This document shows positions 57,613 through 64,000 of a stretch of DNA of 64,000 nucleotides, one piece after another. The notes under the pieces were generated by a model. That model did not search any database. It was given only the letters and a program-made list of their open reading frames with translations, and was not told the DNA's origin. How positions within the stretch are numbered: position 1 is the stretch's first letter; each line of letters opens with the position of its first letter. The position numbers and the translations under genes are program-made. This DNA comes from Myrica gale (lineage: Eukaryota; Streptophyta; Magnoliopsida; Fagales; Myricaceae), in NCBI GenBank assembly GCA_963930655.1, contig OZ005601.1, positions 16,422,001 through 16,486,000 of the forward strand, in the 5' to 3' direction.

Positions 57613-60600
57613 TTTGGATTATTAGTGCATCAACCATAGGTCTCGGTATGGTTTGTGCGTCCTTATCAATTAGGCTTCAATGTCATCATCGAAAACCCTT
57701 TGTCAAGCAATTTACATATAAATAACTACTTAAGTACCCCAACAACGTATATAAACGGATCTAAATAACAGACAAAAAGCAGTACAAGTTGGACCCACAG
57801 AACCACAACTTCCAGGCAATTGCTGACTGAAAGAGGGATTCATGGTACTTCTTAAGCATAACTAAAAATCCTGCTCCCACTAATCTAGGGCATTCCACAC
57901 TGAGCTTAGTTGAAACAAGCCATGCCAATGGTACCACAAAAGCAGTTAAGCTTTAGTTTTCAAACCATCATGCATCAAACAATAACTAATATGCTTGAAC
58001 TCGACATAAATTTATATCTTCATCATAGTAATTTCCATCTGCTTAGGATAGTAACATGATACGAGTAAGAAATTTCAAGTCACCAAGCTAACACGTAAAT
58101 TCTAACACGACACAATCCACATGGAGCTGCAATGACAGAGAGCCATCCGGCCAATGACATGTCCAAATACCATTCACCCTGTGATTCAATCACATTGATA
58201 ATCGAGTCAAATAAGGATGCCACGACAGTGTTTTAGCATGATTAACATCAAGCTTGTACGGTCTTTCTTTATTAGAAGGCTGCAGACTTGCTATAAAACC
58301 TGCAGAAGAGACAATTAGCTGTTGAAGAGTAGATGAGATGGTTGTTTTGGAAGTCAGGTGAAAAGCTACAACAAAAAAGTGCCATGCAATCTTTAATAGA
58401 TTATAATGAAATGAAAATTTGTGGAGGTGGTTTTTCAAAAAGACTTAATCTTCTGTACAACTTTATGTCACTCATTCATGAATGCCCATTTCTTACATTG
58501 AGGCTAGCCAAATTTCAAAGAGCAGATAGATTCCCACCTCAGTTTGTCTGTTCTTGCTTAGAAAAAAAAAAAGTTTTGTCTGTTCTTAGTAATTGAACTA
58601 ATTAAGAATTTTAGATTCTAGTCTCTCTCCAGTGTGTGGTGTGTGCATATGCAGGAAGTTAGCTGGCATAGAATAAGTTTAGATGATAAAACAAAAACTG
58701 AATGAGATAATATCGAGCCTGTCGTTCTCTAAAAATAACATTGAGCAAATTGGAGTTCGTTACATAAGCTGAGTTGAATCTAGCCCATTAGTACTTCCTC
58801 CAACTCTCCCTAACATTAATGGAACTTCATCAGCAATTCAAAGTGGAGGTCGAACAGCTATATTTCATTTTTATTTCAGTTAAATGTGTCATTATTCTGC
58901 TTGGGTACATTCAATCTCAAATTCATCCAGGAAAGTCATTGGGAGCTTTGGTCAGTTGAATGTTTCAGGACAAAAATATTAATGTTTAAACTATTTCAGT
59001 CGAGAGGAAGATTAGAAAAAAGGAAATTTAAAATTCAACATCAAGCGCAGCCGGAATTGATCATTATGTTGGGCCAAACTTTTGGCCAAAGAATTTATCA
59101 AAACCAGGAGCAGTCGGACTTGGTCATCTGTTCAGGCCAAATGGTAGGCCGAACCGAAAAAGTTCTCGTTTGCTTAAAGAATATAACAATTTAGGTAAAA
59201 AGAATAGTCATCTAAGATGAATCTCAATCATCTATAAAGTTTGTTGGAAATTAGTTTGACTATAGCCCATATCCCAACATTTTGAACGTCCAAGTCCATG
59301 ACAAAAGGGGGTAAAAACTACCATTCCCAACTAACACAAGTTTCTATGCCAGACTTATGCAATTTGTCATGCTTATAGCAATCTCCAAAGTAATAGTAAA
59401 GTCAATGGTTAACCTGCAAGTATGCAGTCTTTATTTGACCATGAAGTGCACGTCCTAACAAACATTCACAATTATCCTAAAATCCTCATCCAGACAGGCA
59501 CTTGGCCTACATGACAAATCATTTAGGGGACAAGAAAAGAAAAAGAAAAAGAAGCATAAAGAAGGAAAATTGGACAATAATGTAACTTAACAAGACTACA
59601 ACTGCAGATGTAACTCAAGAAACTAGTTTTATTTTCAAGCTTTGAAGGTAGCATAGAATAACCAGAATGCTCAAGCAGCAAAAGATCTAGAGGAAAATAT
59701 ATAACAACGAGCATGAAGCTAGGACTTACAGTAATCTTAAACTAACGCTGAGCTCAATAGCAAGTAAACCTCCCCAAATATTGAGGAGCGCCTTCAATCA
59801 AGTACATGGACTTCCCATTTAATTTTCTGTGCCAAAATCACAAGTTTTAATGACAGGAGATAATGCAAGCAGAAGATACACTGCAATATGGATAGAAGAC
59901 AAGACACTGCCAAAAACTTACCAGAAACAAATCATGAAATAAGCTATGTCAAAACATCTTTTACCAAGTACTGAATATTGAATTTTAGCCTGAAAGGAGA
60001 CCTGTAATGTAACTTGTCTGAAAGCACCAACACATGTAGGAGACTGGCCTTTGAAGACTTCACAGTATTTTTACTTCTCCATGAATATTGTAAGGTAGCC
60101 CTACTAAACAGATGTGAACTAACCTCAATGTCTAGCCACGCTCTCATCATGGTCCTGACATGTGTTATCTGTTCCTGTAGAATTGGAGGCCATCAAACTC
60201 GGAGGAGTTAAAGTTAGTATACTGCTACTGTCTTTAATCACCTTAGAGCAGAATAGTTACTCTAGGGAGACTGGAAAATACAGGCAAAATTACTGGTCTT
60301 AGACTGTGTTGTGAATTTCCTCAGCCAAAAGAATATTAGAATTAATGGAGTAAAGAAGGGAATAAGGCTGAAAGATGAATTCACTCACTGATTCTAAAAA
60401 ATTCCAAAACCCTATCATGTTTGGAGCATAAAGCCTCACTGTTTGGTGAAAAAACTTCATCTCTTGTTATGCAAACCACTAAATATTTATATATTATCTA
60501 GGGATACTGATTTATTGCGATAACAGTCTACTTCAGTGACTATAGGACACTAATCTTACAGCCACAAGAGTATAAAATGCAAGGATCGCAATGTTTATAG

Positions 60601-60770
60601 ACTCCCTTTGATAAATTATCATTTTGGATTGAAATAAATGGAGCACTAGTTCTCTTCTGAAAATGTTGTCTTGCATTACAAGTGCTACCTATTCCACAAC
60701 ATAAGAGCAATTTTTCCCTCTGTAGCTTTCTAAGAAAGAGAAAGAGAGAGAGGAAAAATAATACTTCCTT
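57613..60770. other. Long stretch without a recognised gene
   Basis: Mostly AT-rich intergenic or intronic sequence. Two minus-strand pieces behind CAG acceptors (58190-58310, PYKLDVNHAKTLSWHPYL; 59750-59832, KSMYLIEGAPQYLGRF) could be exons of the same unknown or decayed gene as 57364-57530. Confidence 0.4.
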
Positions 60771-61650
60771 TGTGAGACCCCAAATTTCATTATGCTGAAT
60801 TATGTTATGTATCTATTTTGGGTTTAAATTTGGGGGCTATTATTAGGCCTAATGTAAGAGGTTTTGTTATATTACAAAGACTTATTAAATTTAATGTCAA
60901 GGAGTGCATTTTATTATCTTATAGATGCTGAATTCACCTAAGCAAATTCATTATATTAAAGTATGGATTATGATTATGAAAATCAGTGCATAATTACCTT
61001 ATACCGTCATTAGGTAGTCTTAAGCTTCATTAGGAGAACTAAGTGATAAGTTAGTGTGCTTATAGAATAGTTTAATGAAGAACTAAGTGATAATTTAGTG
61101 TGCTTATAAAGTAGTCCATGTGAAAGAGAGAAAAGCAAAATAAAATAAATAAATGAATGAAAGTCTAGTGAAGTGGGTGTTTCATGTGAATGGCAAGGAA
61201 GTGAGAAAAAGAAGACCAAAGTAAAGCCAAAGAAGATAAAGAGAATGAGACAAAACATTAATTAGATGACATGACTTGTAGAGCAAAGAAAGTCAAGAGA
61301 AGTGAGATGGAAGGGAGTTCACGTGAAATGCTAGTGAGGTAAGAAATGAGAAAACAAAAAGAGAGGGGACAAGGCATTAAATGAAATGACCATGTCACAT
61401 GGGCAAAAAGCAACACACTCATTTCTCTCTTGCACTCACTTCACTCTCGGTTCTCCCCCACAACATCCATTTAGTGACACACAAGAGAGGACCCGAGAGA
61501 TAGGGGAGAAGGGGAAGTTTGAACCAAAGAAGGAAAAGAAGAAGAAGAAGAAAAAGAAGAGGAAGAGGAAGGAAGCCGAGAAGGAGAAGAGGGAAGGAAA
61601 GAAGAGAAGAAGAAAAAGGGAAGAGGGACTGCTAAGTGGCTAAGGAGACC
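60771..61650. mobile_element. LTR-like sequence starting TGTGAGACCCC
   Basis: TGTGAGACCCCAAATTTC at 60771 resembles an LTR start and is related to the inverted form of the right end of the solo LTR at 44524. No matching right end or target duplication was found. It ends in a purine-rich GAAGAAGAAAAAGAAG stretch (61530-61640). Confidence 0.3.
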
Positions 61651-62308
61651 TCAAAAGCTATAGAAGATAACCAAGGTAAGGGAGATCTATCACTTTGATA
61701 AAAAAAAACCATGGAAAACCGTGAGTTTGATGTGGGTATAATGCTAGACTAGGTTCGGTTGTCATGCTTTGTTTTTCCTTGCTGCATGTTGGATTTGGTT
61801 TTTGATGATTTGAGAATGGTAGGTAGACATGCAAAGTGTCCTAGAGATGTGGATGAAGGAGGAGAATTTCGGTGCTAGGTTAAATGGTTGTTGATAGGAG
61901 CTTAGGGCATAAGGTAAACATAGAAAAGATTATATCTTTGGTGCATGTGATGGTCGGCCATGGCAGGGAGTGATCATGCCCAGCGTATAAGACCCCCTTG
62001 AAGTTTTCTTTGTGACCTAGATTCACCTCTGGCTGAGATGCATGTGGGTTTTGTTGAGAGACAAATTGCAGGTGAGGAGCTTTCAAAAGATTGTAGGCAT
62101 GCACGGTCAGATTGGGCTAAGGCTTCAAAGGAAACTAGTTGTGCCATAAGTGTTTGTTGGAAGGCCCAAAAGAAAAGGGTAAATGTAATAGCTTTAGCTT
62201 GATGGAGATGAAATCATGGTTTGGCTTTAAATTTTGAATTGGAGTTGTAAAAGTAGGAAAAATGTGAGAGAATGGCTGCTGTTATGAGATGTTAGCAAGA
62301 GCTGAACC
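61651..62308. other. Non-coding stretch, no gene seen
   Basis: Mixed composition with short open frames only. It may be the remainder of the LTR-like sequence. Confidence 0.4.
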
Positions 62309-62368
62309 CATTTAATCTTCAAGCGGGTGGTAGTGTGCTGTCATTTAATCTTCAAGCGGGTGGTAGTG
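62309..62368. repeat. 27-bp tandem duplication
   Basis: CATTTAATCTTCAAGCGGG with the following TGGTAGTG occurs at 62309-62335 and again at 62342-62368. The second copy runs into a hairpin. Confidence 0.9.
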
Positions 62369-62392
62369 CCACCGGAATTTTCCGGTGGCACT
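62365..62392. repeat. Perfect 13-bp hairpin
   Basis: AGTGCCACCGGAA and TTCCGGTGGCACT are exact complements separated by two T. It opens a block (to about 62510) full of CCGG and GGTACC words and may be a transposon end. Confidence 0.85.
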
Positions 62393-62538
62393 AGATTGCC
62401 GGTATCCGGCTTCACCGGTGCCGGTGCCGGTTTGGACATATTGTAAAAACTCGGGGATAATCCTGGGTCCCGGTTTACCAGGCACCGGCTTCCCGGTACC
62501 CGGGAAACCGTGATTTTATTTTTTTATTTTTTTCCCAC

Positions 62539-62554
62539 AAAACGACGTCGTTTT
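62539..62554. repeat. Perfect palindrome AAAACGACGTCGTTTT
   Basis: A 16-base self-complementary word. The imperfect palindrome at 1522-1560 has the same core. In both places a CCGG- or GAACC-rich block stands before it and a Pro/Ser-coding-type CT-rich leader after it, so the two sites may belong to one repeat family. Confidence 0.8.
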
Positions 62555-64000
62555 GACCCCACCCCCAACCTTATTTCCTTCGACAGTCACCCCACAATGT
62601 CTATTTTCCCGACATCCCCCACCCGTTGTCGTCCCTTTCTCTCTCCCTCTACTTTCGGCGGCACAACCCTTTGCCAACCACCCCGCCTTTCGGCCGCTCC
62701 TTCGCCGAGCACATTTCGCACATACATGGAAGGTTGGCAAGAAGTACGGTGAGCTGACGCAAATAATGGAGATTCCCGTGCTCAAAGGGGAGATTGTGCT
62801 CCCTAGTAGGCGCAAAGGTGTCCCGGTCAAAGGAGGGAAGAAGAGGTAGATGAAGAAGTAACAGTGCTTTCCTTTCCGCGGCAACGAGGAAAATTGCAAA
62901 GGAAATTAGGTTTTTTTCCTCCTTAAGTCCTGGCATATGAAATTCGAATTGTTTATACGGTTTCGTCCTGGATGAAATGCATATTATCTGCTTGGGGGTA
63001 ATGCCTGGTGTTTACCTAAATTGAGGAGCTGTTTCATTATTAAAACCCCTTGAAATTGTAGTTATGTCTATGATGTACAAGGAGTAAAAAAAGAGACCAA
63101 GAACTTTAGGGTTTTTGTGAATCAGTTGAAGGATGTGAGTTAGGTTTCCAGTTTGATAGGCCAATTTTATGTAAACTCTAATTCTGTTATGCAAACTCTA
63201 ATTCTGTTATGCATACTGTTATGCAAACTCGAATTCTGAGACAAAGGTCTTCTTTTGATTGATTTTGCTTCTTATTTGTTGTTTAGCAGTGGGTAAGTCA
63301 GTTGGTAAGTCACCAAATTTTTTACTGTTAAAAGTTGGTTGGATGCTTTGGTTTTTCTTGTTCTGTTTTTTTGACCATGACCAAGTTTATGACAAATTCA
63401 AGTTTCTTTCAAGCAACTCTTTTGTACCTTATTGAACACTGCATAATGTCGTGTGGTTGGTTGTAGGTTGGTAAAGGTTTGTGGCTGCTTCTTTTGGTTA
63501 ATTCAGTGATGGCCTATTCAGCTAACCTGTTAAACTTCTTGGTGACAAAACATACCAGTGCGTTAACAGGGATTTCCTACAGTCACCCTAATCTGTTGGA
63601 TGCATAACTATGAAGTCCAAAACTTTAAATCCAACAATGAGGTTGAAAGTTGAACTCATTTGTTATTATTTGCCTTTTAGATTCTCTAGATGCACAACCT
63701 CTACAATGGAAGCTGTGCAAAAGCTTTAAAAGCAATACCACTAAAGTGTTGGATATCCAATTTGGTCTCTCTATGAGAAGTTTGAAAATGGTGCGATTCA
63801 AGATCTGTTGCAGAGTTGCTTAGTCATAATTTAATGCTTATAATATATCAGTTGATTTTAAGTGGTGATGATGCTTGTGTGACTGTTGTGCGATTCATTT
63901 CATCTGACTCAACATCTCTTTTGACTTATATTAAGTCCATTCCTCCTCAACACATTATATAAGTATTGGTGTGCTGTGGGGATGGACCATTATGACCGTT
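62555..64000. other. Non-coding or leader-like stretch to the window end
   Basis: 62555-62870 is open on both strands, CT-rich and leader-like; no family is recognised. From about 62900 the sequence is AT/T-rich without coding signal. A 21-bp word with AACTCTAATTCTGTTATGCA is repeated at about 63175-63215. Confidence 0.4.

Noticed and set aside
60771..62300. Solo LTR starting TGTGAGACCCC
   Set aside because: No right end followed by the TCCTT word that precedes the start was found, so only an LTR-like start is reported.

Overview
The window is nuclear DNA of a flowering plant, most likely a woody eudicot. It is AT-rich, has long non-coding stretches, GT-AG introns, and dense, nested plant transposons. 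Plant-specific families are present: a DUF1005 protein, FAR1/FHY3-type MULE transposase, a VARICOSE decapping-scaffold fragment, and a GRF zinc-finger protein. The species cannot be named from the sequence alone. There are no rRNA, tRNA or CRISPR features.

Only one gene looks intact: a two-exon DUF1005 gene at 35695-38378 (+), 431 codons by my count, with a small upstream ORF and a probable long intron in its 5' leader. Close downstream is a decayed GRF zinc-finger gene (39233-39722).

The rest is mostly mobile DNA. From left to right: LTR-like and tandem-repeat sequence (about 3.4-6.9 kb); a complete CACTA transposon with matching 3-bp target duplications (7256-14364) whose main transposase has lost its core; a short non-LTR insertion with a 17-bp target duplication (14455-15027); a possible organelle-DNA fragment (about 15.6-16.1 kb); a fold-back MITE (about 16.1-16.6 kb); a 115-bp tandem array (about 17.4-18.0 kb); an internally deleted Gypsy element (19.1-22.0 kb); a CACTA-like complex rich in GTTCGAAC-type motifs, split by a 1266-bp solo LTR (22.3-29.1 kb); and, after the DUF1005 gene, a nest of two minus-strand Copia elements, one cut cleanly by a 2835-bp solo LTR (39.8-47.1 kb).

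The most interesting object is a 7751-bp Mutator-like element at 47616-55366. It has a perfect 9-bp target duplication (CTAAATTTT), long inverted ends that include the transposase leader, a FAR1-RELATED-type transposase gene with one frameshift and two in-frame stops, and behind it, still inside the inverted ends, a spliced two-exon fragment of the C-terminus of VARICOSE/EDC4 (mRNA decapping scaffold). This looks like a MULE that carried host coding sequence and then decayed. From 55.4 kb to the end I see only repeats, a possible transcribed leader, a few exon-like pieces and plain intergenic DNA.
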